Source of the DNA: Acidobacteriota bacterium
GTDB taxonomy: Bacteria > Acidobacteriota > Holophagae > Thermotomaculales > Thermotomaculaceae
Direction of reading: 5' to 3'
DNA length: 8,567 nucleotides
Assembly (NCBI GenBank): GCA_027038695.1
Contig: JALWHA010000246.1
Coordinates: forward strand, 1-8,567
In this document: positions 1-6,115 of the stretch, in pieces
How positions within the stretch are numbered: position 1 is the first letter of the stretch
Layout: each line of letters starts with the position of its first letter
Position numbers and translations under genes: made by a program
Notes under the pieces: generated by a model
The model's database searches: none
The model's input: only the letters and a program-made list of their open reading frames with translations
Told to the model about the DNA's origin: nothing

Positions 1-264
1 TCCCCACCAGCTTTCCCCGCTCGGGTCGTAATGGTTTTCGCATTCCCATACGGTTGCAAGAAAACCCTGGTTAAAGGCAATGTCGTATTTTTCCATAGGG
101 GAAGGGTGTTTATTATAATCATTGCCAGTGCATAATCCCCCGTTTGTCATCGGCCACCAGTAACCGTTCCACGGTCTTGGAGTTATTTCAACCGTTTCCT
201 GGGTTTGTGCAAAACTGATAGAAGCTATTACTGATAAAATTAATATAAATATTATTTTTTTCAT
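1..264 (-). CDS. Secreted protein resembling transglutaminase-elicitor family, 3' part cut by window edge
   Basis: Only the first 88 residues are in the window; the frame is open to the left edge. The start is the ATG at 264-262, which overlaps the TGA of the upstream gene (263-261) as ATGA, so translation is probably coupled. Residues 1-19 (MKKIIFILILSVIASISFA) form a classic signal peptide, with cleavage likely after SFA. The mature part is rich in Trp, Gly and Pro: PRPWNGYWWPM at 29-39, then SPMEKYDIAF at 55-64, and HYDPSGESWWG at 78-88. A Trp-rich 'W-x-x-YWP' opening, a 'SPxEKYDxAF' segment and a 'SWxG' just before a Cys-Gly-Trp active-site region match my memory of bacterial proteins annotated as transglutaminase elicitor (papain-like fold). 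The expected catalytic Cys would lie beyond the edge, so activity cannot be judged. The start and export signal are secure; the family is a recognition-level guess. It could instead be another secreted enzyme or a carbohydrate-binding protein. Confidence 0.8.
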   Translation of the reverse strand, partial: MKKIIFILILSVIASISFAQTQETVEITPRPWNGYWWPMTNGGLCTGNDYNKHPSPMEKYDIAFNQGFLATVWECENHYDPSGESWWG

Positions 265-656
265 TGTTCTTTTACCTCTATAAGTTTAAACTTTTTATTT
301 TGATAATTTAAATCTGTTGTTTTTTTGTTTATTAATCCGTAAACAAAAGAAAAGGGGATAAAACCGGATCTTAATTCCAATTTAATATATTCAGGCTTTG
401 TTACAGTAAAAACCCTTTCTTTACCGGCGAATTTCTTAATTTCTTCAATTTTTGTTATCTTTCCGTTTTTTATATACATCTTTGCTTTTAATTTGCCGTC
501 TAAAAAGAATGTTACACATTCGTTTTCTGTTTTAACCGTCCAATACTTTTGTAAAGTTTTTCCGGAAAAGCCTTTGTAGTGTGCCTCAATTGTCAGTGTT
601 TTTGAAAGAGAATTAAGGGAAATTAATATAATTGCCAGAAAGAAAATTCTTTTCAT
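261..656 (-). CDS. Small secreted protein of unknown function (131 aa)
   Basis: I do not recognise this family. The N-terminus (MKRIFFLAIILISLNSLSK) is a Sec signal peptide with cleavage near residue 18-19, so the mature protein of about 112 residues should be periplasmic or secreted. It is Lys-rich (basic) and looks like alternating short beta strands, for example LTIEAHYKGF, YWTVKTENE and AKMYIKNGKITKIEEI. There is a single Cys near residue 47 and no obvious catalytic motif. It lies between the NTF2-like gene and the Trp-rich secreted gene. Its ribosome binding site AGGAG (in GATTAGGAGTCAAAATG) overlaps the TAG stop of the upstream gene (667-665), and its own TGA overlaps the next ATG, so all three genes should be co-translated. 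A beta-rich partner, inhibitor or anchor for the downstream secreted protein is possible, but this rests only on position. Confidence 0.85.
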   Translation of the reverse strand: MKRIFFLAIILISLNSLSKTLTIEAHYKGFSGKTLQKYWTVKTENECVTFFLDGKLKAKMYIKNGKITKIEEIKKFAGKERVFTVTKPEYIKLELRSGFIPFSFVYGLINKKTTDLNYQNKKFKLIEVKEQ

Positions 657-664
657 TTTGACTC

Positions 665-1090
665 CTAATCATTATAAAAAGGGTTTGATTTGTTTTTTAG
701 ATACACCTTCCAGTCTCCGTTTTCCTTAACCCATTTGTTTTTGACGATTACCCCGTCAAGTTTGTAGCCTTGAAAGTTTATGGTCATTGATACCTCCACT
801 GTTGCTTCGGTTTTGTCTTTGTTGTATTTGATGTTATCTATGGAATACTTCAATACTTTGAAGTTTAAAAGTGAGTAGAATTGCTTCTCGGAGATTTTTT
901 TCTTTAAAGACTCAGGCAAAAAATCGTCGTATAGCCTTAATTTTTTCCCCTGATAGTTAAAGGTATATATTCCCGTAACCCTGGCTTTCCAGAATAGGTT
1001 TACTTTTTCTTCAAGCGGGATTGTATTTCCTAACTTCAGGCATGCAACCGCGGAAACTAACAAAAACACTAAAACAATCTGTTTAGTCAT
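665..1090 (-). CDS. Putative NTF2-like lipoprotein or exported protein (141 aa)
   Basis: This is the first gene of the minus-strand cluster, with a clear AGGAG ribosome binding site at 1100-1096 five bases before the ATG. The N-terminus (MTKQIVLVFLLVSAVAC) is hydrophobic and ends in Cys17. The AVAC context is a weak lipobox, because the -3 position is Ala rather than Leu, Val or Ile, so lipidation is plausible but uncertain. The mature part looks like a small NTF2/SnoaL-type cone fold: an early helical part with Trp (EEKVNLFWKARVTG), a middle helix (ESLKKKISEKQFYSLL), then beta strands with the pattern 'DKTEATVEVSMTINFQG' and the typical closing strand 'KWVKENGDWKVYL' (residues about 119-131). 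Many such lipoproteins have no known function; they bind small ligands or act as partners. The fold is called by pattern only. It is probably co-transcribed with the two genes that follow. Confidence 0.85.
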   Translation of the reverse strand: MTKQIVLVFLLVSAVACLKLGNTIPLEEKVNLFWKARVTGIYTFNYQGKKLRLYDDFLPESLKKKISEKQFYSLLNFKVLKYSIDNIKYNKDKTEATVEVSMTINFQGYKLDGVIVKNKWVKENGDWKVYLKNKSNPFYND

Positions 1091-1111
1091 AACAACTCCT
1101 TATACATTTAT

Positions 1112-1140
1112 ATTATCTATTAAATTTAACCTAAAAACAA
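1112..1140 (-). promoter_or_regulatory. Candidate sigma70 promoter for the secreted three-gene cluster
   Basis: Read on the minus strand, TTGTTT (1140-1135) and GATAAT (1117-1112) are separated by exactly 17 bp, a plausible -35/-10 pair. Transcription would start near 1105, leaving a short leader that still contains the AGGAG at 1100-1096. The -35 box overlaps the inverted-repeat arm at 1129-1137. Assigned by eye; no experimental support. Confidence 0.45.
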
Positions 1141-1159
1141 CCATTTCTCTTTTTTAGGT
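1129..1159. repeat. Inverted repeat in the divergent promoter region
   Basis: ACCTAAAAA (1129-1137) and TTTTTAGGT (1151-1159) are perfect 9-bp inverted arms separated by 13 bp. The left arm overlaps the candidate -35 of the minus-strand cluster. A third, degenerate copy of the same element (TTTTTAGACGTTGTAA) lies at 1182-1197. The placement between two divergent starts suggests operator sites rather than a terminator. Confidence 0.55.
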
Positions 1160-1197
1160 GTTATAACTCACAAAATTCCTATTTTTAGACGTTGTAA
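1151..1197 (+). repeat. Direct repeat of a TTTTTAG-type element, candidate operator
   Basis: TTTTTAGGTGTTATAA (1151-1166) and TTTTTAGACGTTGTAA (1182-1197) match at 13 of 16 positions. They start 31 bp apart, close to three helical turns, so both copies would present the same DNA face. The second copy covers the position of the -35 box for the plus-strand gene. AT-rich sequence raises the chance of coincidental matches, but the shared GTT.TAA tail makes this more than a T-tract. Confidence 0.5.
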
Positions 1198-1201
1198 AAT
1201 A

Positions 1202-1210
1202 TGGTATAGT
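1202..1210 (+). promoter_or_regulatory. Candidate extended -10 promoter for the chalcone-isomerase-like gene
   Basis: TGGTATAGT is an extended -10 box: a TG one base upstream of TATAGT, which matches TATAAT at 5 of 6. The -35 position 17 bp upstream (1182-1187, TTTTTA) is poor, as is common for extended -10 promoters. Transcription would begin near 1217, about 32 bases before the ATG at 1249. A second possible -10, GATAAT, lies at 1217-1222. Confidence 0.4.
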
Positions 1211-1248
1211 TTTAATGATAATTCTGTTTAAATTTTCTGGAGGTTAAC

Positions 1249-1809
1249 ATGAAAAAGTTTTTGGTTTTAATTTTAGGGATTTTACTTGCGCTTCCTTCTT
1301 ATTCTATGAAAATCGGGGGTAAAAACCTGCCGGATACTTTAAAATTCGGGGATTCTGTTCTGGTTTTAAACGGGGCGGGGTTAAGAAAAAAATTCTGGTT
1401 TAAGATCTATGCCGGTGCTTTGTACCTTCCGCAGAAATCACAAAATTGGAATGAAATAGTTAACAGTGATAAACCTATGGCTATAAGGATGCACTTTATA
1501 TATGACGGCGTATCTTCAAGTCAGATGACAGACGGCTGGCAGGATGATTTTAAACATCTGTTAGGGGGAAATTATTCAAAGTATGTAAAACAGATAAAGA
1601 TGTTTCTTTCCTGTTTCAACGTTGAAACTCATGAAGACGATATATGGGATATTGTTTATATTCCTGGAGTAGGCACCAAAGTTCTTTTAAACGGTAAAGA
1701 AAAAGGAGTTATTCCCGGTCTTGACTTTAAAAAACTTGTTTTTTCAGTGTTCTTATCCCCTAAAACTCAGCTTCCCGATTTAAGGGAAGAGATGCTGGGA
1801 ATTGATTAA
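1249..1809 (+). CDS. Exported chalcone-isomerase-like domain protein (186 aa)
   Basis: The ATG is preceded by GGAGG at 1239-1243 with five-base spacing, so the start is secure. Residues 1-19 (MKKFLVLILGILLALPSYS) are a signal peptide, placing the protein in the periplasm or outside the cell. The rest fits the bacterial chalcone-isomerase-like family: MKIGGKNLPDTLKFGDSVL (20-38), then VLNGAGLRKKFWFKIYAGAL (38-57), the LYLPQKS strand, and MAIRMHFIYDGVSS (77-90). Members have the open beta-sandwich fold of plant chalcone isomerase. In bacteria they are not thought to act on flavonoids, and fatty-acid or other hydrophobic ligand binding has been proposed for related folds. The length is normal for the family and the protein looks complete. 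It is a single-gene unit: a divergent promoter region upstream and a strong terminator 19 bases after the stop. The family call is strong; the biological role is unknown. Confidence 0.93.
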   Translation: MKKFLVLILGILLALPSYSMKIGGKNLPDTLKFGDSVLVLNGAGLRKKFWFKIYAGALYLPQKSQNWNEIVNSDKPMAIRMHFIYDGVSSSQMTDGWQDDFKHLLGGNYSKYVKQIKMFLSCFNVETHEDDIWDIVYIPGVGTKVLLNGKEKGVIPGLDFKKLVFSVFLSPKTQLPDLREEMLGID

Positions 1810-1827
1810 AGGTTTTTGTATTCATAG

Positions 1828-1850
1828 GGCAGGGCAACCTGCCTTTTTTT
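1828..1850 (+). terminator. Intrinsic terminator after the chalcone-isomerase-like gene
   Basis: GGCAGG (1828-1833) pairs with CCTGCC (1838-1843) around a GCAA tetraloop of the GNRA class, and is followed at once by seven T residues (1844-1850). This is a textbook rho-independent terminator. It ends only 23 bases before the histidine kinase start, so any separate promoter for the kinase must lie in or just after it. Confidence 0.9.
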
Positions 1851-1873
1851 ATTTTTATATGTAAGAATTTGCT

Positions 1874-3076
1874 ATGGATTATGAAAAGATAAAAACGCTT
1901 GTTATAGGCAGCCTTGTAGTCGTAGGCCTGCTTTTGATAGTATTTATCGCCATTGTCAGAAAATTAAAAAAAGAATTTGAAAATACGAGAGTTGTTGAAC
2001 CTGACGATGTTTTTTATCAGAATTTGAAAACAGCACTTGAAAAGCAGCACAATTTAACCGAAGAGGTAAAAAGAAGAGAGCAGTTTCAAAACACGGTTTT
2101 GAATAATATTTCCGTCGGGGTTGCTGTTTTTGATAAGTTTAAAAAGTTAAGGGAATGCAATGATTTTTTTCAAAAGCTTTTTTCTATAGGCGACAATTAT
2201 ATCGGGAAAACCATTGTTGAGTTAGGTTTTCCCCCGGAATTTGTGGAGTTTGTCCGTTCAATTAACTATTCCATGCTTTTTAATCCCTTTGAAAAACAGT
2301 TAAATTTAAAAGATAAGATCTTGCTTATTCGCGTTTCAAAGATCCGTTTTTTGGCGGATGCCGATGGAATTCTTTTGTTGATCCATGATATAACCGAATT
2401 GGAAAACGCAAAGAAAAGACTTGAATTAAAAAACAGGCTTGAATATATAGGTGAGATGTCGGCCAATATGGCACATGAGTTTAAGAATGCCATATCCACC
2501 GTTAAGGGTTACGCTCAGATGATACTTGGGGATAATTCAGAAGATACCGCAAAGTCTAAAAAGTACGCGGGGAAGATCTTAAAGGAAAGCGAAAATATAA
2601 ATGAAGTGGTTAACAAGTTCCTTCTATACGCCAAGCCTTTAACGTTGAATGTCGAGGAAATCGGGGTTAATGATTTTGCGGAGGAGTTAAAGGGGTTGTT
2701 TGAAGGGAAAGATTTTTTGAATTTTTATGTTAATGGTGAAAACATTACATTTAAAGGGGATAGGTTGCTTTTAAGGCAATGTTTCGGCAATTTGATTATT
2801 AACGCAATGGAAAGTGTCAGGGGGGTGGATTCCCCTTCCGTTGAGGTTTTTTTTGAAAAAGATATTAACGGTAATTTTGTTTTTAGAGTAAAGGATAACG
2901 GAAAGGGAATTCCCGAAGATGAGATAACCAGGGTTTTTGTCCCGTTTTTCACTACGAAAAGCGAGGGTACGGGGCTCGGCCTTGCTATATGTGAAAAGGT
3001 TATGGCAAAACACAACGGTAGTATTGAGATTAAATCGGAAGAAGGCAGGGGCAGCGAGGTGATAGTCAGGTTATGA
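1874..3076 (+). CDS. Membrane-anchored PAS-type sensor histidine kinase (NtrB/AtoS-like)
   Basis: This is a sensor kinase that autophosphorylates a histidine and passes the phosphate to the response regulator encoded next. One N-terminal membrane helix (about residues 8-28) is followed by a charged linker and coiled coil (29-70). A PAS-like domain follows (about 70-175; VLNNISVGVAVFDKFKKLRE is its typical start). Because there is only one membrane helix near residue 8, almost no periplasmic part exists and sensing is probably cytoplasmic or membrane-level. The HisKA region holds the H-box MAHEFKNAISTVKGYAQM with phospho-acceptor His201; the usual Pro after Asn is Ala here. The ATPase domain has an N-box (NLIINAMESV, N306/N310), G1 (DNGKGIP, 341-347), an F-box (FVPFFTTK, 355-362) and G2 (GTGLGL, 365-370), so it looks active. 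An in-frame TAA at 1862 makes ATG 1874 the earliest start. No good ribosome binding site is visible. The TGA overlaps the next ATG (ATGA, 3073-3076). Confidence 0.95.
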   Translation: MDYEKIKTLVIGSLVVVGLLLIVFIAIVRKLKKEFENTRVVEPDDVFYQNLKTALEKQHNLTEEVKRREQFQNTVLNNISVGVAVFDKFKKLRECNDFFQKLFSIGDNYIGKTIVELGFPPEFVEFVRSINYSMLFNPFEKQLNLKDKILLIRVSKIRFLADADGILLLIHDITELENAKKRLELKNRLEYIGEMSANMAHEFKNAISTVKGYAQMILGDNSEDTAKSKKYAGKILKESENINEVVNKFLLYAKPLTLNVEEIGVNDFAEELKGLFEGKDFLNFYVNGENITFKGDRLLLRQCFGNLIINAMESVRGVDSPSVEVFFEKDINGNFVFRVKDNGKGIPEDEITRVFVPFFTTKSEGTGLGLAICEKVMAKHNGSIEIKSEEGRGSEVIVRL

Positions 3077-4380
3077 CGAGGATATTGATTGTTGAGGATA
3101 GAGACGCTTTAAGGGAGATGTTAAAGGATTTTTTAAGTGAAAGATACTATGTTTTTGATTCCGTTTCAGCCGAAGAGGGGGAGAAAAACCTTATACATTA
3201 TCCGGATATAGTGTTGTGTGATTTGAAACTTCCGGGTATTAGCGGTCTTGATTTCATAGATATTGTAAAAGAAAAATGCCCTGAAAGCGAAGTTATTATT
3301 ATGACTGCCTTCGGGGATATTCCCACGGCGGTTAAGGCTATGAAAAAGGGGGCTTTTGATTTTATACCTAAACCTCTTGATTTAAATTTGCTGTCTGTTT
3401 TGATTAAAAAGGCTGAAAAAAGTATATCTATGAAGAGAATAATTGGAAAAGAAAACGCCGAATTTCAGATTATCGGGGAAAGCAGTGTTTTTAAGAATAC
3501 CCTTTCAATTGCGTTAAAGTACGCCGCCGCTAACGTTCCTGTCTTAATTTCCGGGGAAAGCGGAAGCGGGAAGGAGGTTGTTGCAAAGTATATCCATTTA
3601 AATTCCGATAGAAAAGAAAATCTGTTTGTCCCTATTAACTCTGCCGCTATTCCCGCAAGCCTTTTTGAATCAGAGTTGTTCGGTTATTCAAAAGGTTCTT
3701 TTACGGGGGCGGTAACCTCCAAAAAAGGCTTAATAGAAATAGCGGAAGGGGGCACGGTTTTCTTTGACGAGATAGGGGATTTGCCTTTAAATCTGCAGCC
3801 GAAGATATTAAGACTAATTGAAAACGGTGAATATCAGAGGATAGGTGGAGAGGAATTTTTAAAGGCTGATGTTAGGTTTTTGTTTGCGACAAATAAAAAC
3901 TTGAAACAATTGGTAGAGGAGAAAAAATTTAACGAAGGGTTATACCGAAGGATTTCTACTTTTACCGTCAATATACCTCCGTTAAGAGAGAGAGTAGAGG
4001 ATATCCCTGCTCTTGCCGAATATTTTTTGAAAAAGGCGGGAGCAACCGGGAAACTTTTGGACACGGCGCTTAAATCGGAATCTGTAGAAAATTTAAAGAG
4101 ATTAAAATGGGCGGGTAATGTCAGGGAGTTAAAAAACCTTATGGAGAAATGGGTTATTTTGGAAAAGGTGGTTTTTGATAATTCCTTTGAAACCGAAGGG
4201 GATATTATTGCCGTTGAATTAAGTCCGGATAAAACATTCAAAGATATAAATTACGAGTTTGAAAGAAAAATTTTTGAATTTTACTTAAAAAAACACAAAG
4301 GAAACAAACTTGCGCTTGCAAAAGATTTGAATATGAACTATAAAACACTTTTGAATAAACTTGCAAGGCTGGGGTTATGA
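3073..4380 (+). CDS. NtrC-family sigma54-dependent response regulator
   Basis: This is a three-domain activator that, once phosphorylated, uses ATP hydrolysis to open promoters held by sigma54 RNA polymerase. Receiver domain (1-115): acidic pair Glu8/Asp9, phospho-acceptor Asp50 (VLCDLKLPG), Thr78 and Lys100 are all present. AAA+ domain (about 130-365): Walker A GESGSGKE (161-168), sigma54-contact loop GSFTGA (208-213), Walker B VFFDEIGD (229-236), sensor I FATNKNL (271-277), arginine-finger region GLYRRISTF (289-297), and sensor II WAGNVREL (346-353). The C-terminal Fis-type helix-turn-helix is at about 395-435 (NKLALAKDLNMNYKTLLNKL). Two departures from consensus are GSFTGA for GAFTGA and WAGNVREL for WPGNVREL; the key Thr-Gly-Ala is intact, so activity is expected. 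The ATG overlaps the kinase stop and the TGA overlaps the peptidase start, which places it in one operon. The cognate kinase is almost certainly the upstream gene. Confidence 0.97.
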   Translation: MTRILIVEDRDALREMLKDFLSERYYVFDSVSAEEGEKNLIHYPDIVLCDLKLPGISGLDFIDIVKEKCPESEVIIMTAFGDIPTAVKAMKKGAFDFIPKPLDLNLLSVLIKKAEKSISMKRIIGKENAEFQIIGESSVFKNTLSIALKYAAANVPVLISGESGSGKEVVAKYIHLNSDRKENLFVPINSAAIPASLFESELFGYSKGSFTGAVTSKKGLIEIAEGGTVFFDEIGDLPLNLQPKILRLIENGEYQRIGGEEFLKADVRFLFATNKNLKQLVEEKKFNEGLYRRISTFTVNIPPLRERVEDIPALAEYFLKKAGATGKLLDTALKSESVENLKRLKWAGNVRELKNLMEKWVILEKVVFDNSFETEGDIIAVELSPDKTFKDINYEFERKIFEFYLKKHKGNKLALAKDLNMNYKTLLNKLARLGL

Positions 4381-6062
4381 AGCATATCATTTTAATAGCG
4401 TTATTGTCGTTTTGGCCTCTTTATAAAAACAACGGAATAACAGGGACTTTTTGCGAGTACAGGTTTAACCATTTGCACGCAGGTTTTGACTTATCTACAA
4501 AAGGGAAAACAGGTTTACCTGTCAGGTGTTTTGACGACGGTTACGTTTATATGATTAAGGTGAAAAAAAGGGGTTACGGGAACGTTATTTACGTTAAGCA
4601 TCCTAAAAAAAAGATTATATCGGTTTACGGCCATTTAAAAGGGTTTAATAAAACCGTTCAGAAGATAGCGGAAAAGTATAAAAGGTTAAGAAAAAGCGAA
4701 TATCCTGGTTTAATTGTTCTTGAGGATAAAAAAATTAAGGTGAAAAAAAATGAAATTATCGGGTACAGCGGAGAGTCGGGAGCGGGGCTTCCTCATTTAC
4801 ACTTTGAGTTGAGGGATTATAACAACAATCCTATTGACGCTTCAAAGTACGGTTTTGACGTTAATTTTGATAATTCTTATCCCGTTATTTGCGGGTTGAA
4901 GGTTATTCCGGAAGATTCCTTTTCTTCTGTAAACGGAAATAAAGACGAGGTTTATTTAAGGGCTTTTAAAAAGGGAAAGGGAGCCTTTTTTTTGAAAAAG
5001 TTTCAGGTATCAGGCAATGTTGTTTTTGCTTTAAATGCTTACGATACGGCAGGGCGAGGTAGGGTAAGCCTAAAATCAATAGATTTTTTCTTAAACGACA
5101 AGCCTGTTTATTCTTATAACCCGGTTACTTTTTCATTTAATAATTATAAAGAGTCATGTTGTGTTTACGATTTTGAATCTACTTCCTTGTCTCCGACAGT
5201 ATATGTTTATAACCTGTTTAAGATCAAAGGTTGCAATTTAAGTGTTTCTAATATGCGGGGGAAATATTGTTTTAAAAAAGGGTTAAATACCTTAAAAGTA
5301 GTTGTTTCTGATTTCCGCGGCAATACTTCGGTCTTAAAAGGGAATTTTATTTACGGTAAATTTGAAGGGGAGCCTTCGGTTTTTACTCCTTTGTCCGTTG
5401 TAAAAGAGGGGAAGGTTATTTTTGCGAAAAATGTTGACAAAATGCTTTCTTTTAATAACTATGCCGTCTTTCCGTACGACAATATGTTTAGGATTTTTAA
5501 ATATGCTAATCTCAATTTGGGAATATCGGGAGTAAACAGAGAGAAAAGGCTGCTTAAAATCTCAAAAGTTAACGATTTTAAAGATTATTTAATACCTGTT
5601 CCCGATACTTTCTTTAAAATTGAAAGGGAGAATGAATTTGTGAAAAAGGTAAAGTACACTTTTTTTCTTAAAAATATTGACAAACATTACGGGATTTATT
5701 TTTACAATAGGTTTAGAAAACGGTGGATTTTTATAGGAGACGAGAAGGGGGATAACTCTTCAATTTCGGCCGATTATTACAAAGTGGGTTTAATAGGGGT
5801 TTTTATTGATAAAGTTCCTCCTGAAATAAGGAGCAAGCCTTTTTATTATGACGGTAAATTTGTAATTAAGGTTAGCGATGAGGGGAAAGGGATTGACGAG
5901 GCTTCAATAGTTTTTAAAGGCGAGGATAAAGAGTATAGGCTTGAATACGATATAGATAGAAAGTGGCTTTTTTACGAAGGAAAAGTTAAAAAAGGCAAAT
6001 ACGTTCTCGAATTGTCTGATCTGGCAGGCAATAAGATTTACAAAACGGTTTATGTGAAATAA
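4377..6062 (+). CDS. M23 (LytM-type) metallopeptidase with large C-terminal beta-rich extension
   Basis: This is a zinc peptidase of the LytM class, probably cleaving peptidoglycan cross-links in the envelope. A short hydrophobic N-terminus (MKHIILIALLSFWPLY) acts as export signal, although no clear cleavage site is seen. The M23 domain starts straight after it (about 20-160): GTFCEYRFNHLHAGFD, with zinc ligands His34 and Asp38 (HxxxD), His86 in VYGHLK, and the final HxH at His140/His142 (PHLHFELRD). All catalytic residues are present. Residues about 160-561 are a beta-rich extension containing a segment at about 210-325 (FALNAYDTAGRG ... LKVVVSDFRGNTS) and a C-terminal Ig-like segment (DKVPPEIRS, then ELSDLAGNK near 545-553). 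I associate this order, with M23 first and about 400 residues after it, with roughly 560-residue M23 proteins of Bacteroidota. The ATG overlaps the regulator's stop (ATGA, 4377-4380). The substrate is inferred from the family. Confidence 0.93.
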   Translation: MKHIILIALLSFWPLYKNNGITGTFCEYRFNHLHAGFDLSTKGKTGLPVRCFDDGYVYMIKVKKRGYGNVIYVKHPKKKIISVYGHLKGFNKTVQKIAEKYKRLRKSEYPGLIVLEDKKIKVKKNEIIGYSGESGAGLPHLHFELRDYNNNPIDASKYGFDVNFDNSYPVICGLKVIPEDSFSSVNGNKDEVYLRAFKKGKGAFFLKKFQVSGNVVFALNAYDTAGRGRVSLKSIDFFLNDKPVYSYNPVTFSFNNYKESCCVYDFESTSLSPTVYVYNLFKIKGCNLSVSNMRGKYCFKKGLNTLKVVVSDFRGNTSVLKGNFIYGKFEGEPSVFTPLSVVKEGKVIFAKNVDKMLSFNNYAVFPYDNMFRIFKYANLNLGISGVNREKRLLKISKVNDFKDYLIPVPDTFFKIERENEFVKKVKYTFFLKNIDKHYGIYFYNRFRKRWIFIGDEKGDNSSISADYYKVGLIGVFIDKVPPEIRSKPFYYDGKFVIKVSDEGKGIDEASIVFKGEDKEYRLEYDIDRKWLFYEGKVKKGKYVLELSDLAGNKIYKTVYVK

Positions 6063-6089
6063 AAAAGGCCGGGCCATGTAGAACCCGGC
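6061..6089 (-). terminator. Intrinsic terminator of the minus-strand flavoprotein unit
   Basis: GCCGGG (6068-6073) and CCCGGC (6084-6089) form a six-pair GC stem with a 10-base loop. On the minus strand the stem is followed by CC... then TTTTTT (6066-6061), so it terminates the convergent gene that ends at 6116. On the plus strand only ATATATAAAAA follows, so it is a poor terminator for the peptidase operon, although the hairpin could still protect that transcript's 3' end. Its T-tract touches the peptidase stop codon. Confidence 0.8.
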
Positions 6090-6115
6090 ATATATAAAAA
6101 CCTTGTCGCGGTAGG

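Noticed and set aside
1129..1159. Inverted repeat as an intrinsic terminator
   Set aside because: The arms are AT-rich, the loop is 13 bp and it lies upstream of both divergent genes, so an operator is more likely.
1091..1248. Sigma54 (-24/-12) promoter as a target of the NtrC-type regulator
   Set aside because: No GG-N10-GC pair with TGGCAC/TTGC character was found on either strand here or in the gap at 7463-7568.
2266..2499. Minus-strand open frame of 77 codons inside the kinase gene
   Set aside because: It lies wholly within a well-supported kinase on the other strand, has no ribosome binding site and no recognisable motif.
2725..3015. Two overlapping minus-strand frames (2725-3015 and 2771-3013) inside the kinase ATPase domain
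   Set aside because: They are antisense shadows of conserved N-, G- and F-box coding sequence, with no family resemblance.
3834..4241. Minus-strand frame of 135 codons inside the regulator
   Set aside because: It is antisense to the conserved AAA+ domain; composition is Ser/Phe/Leu-rich as expected of a shadow of AT-rich coding DNA.
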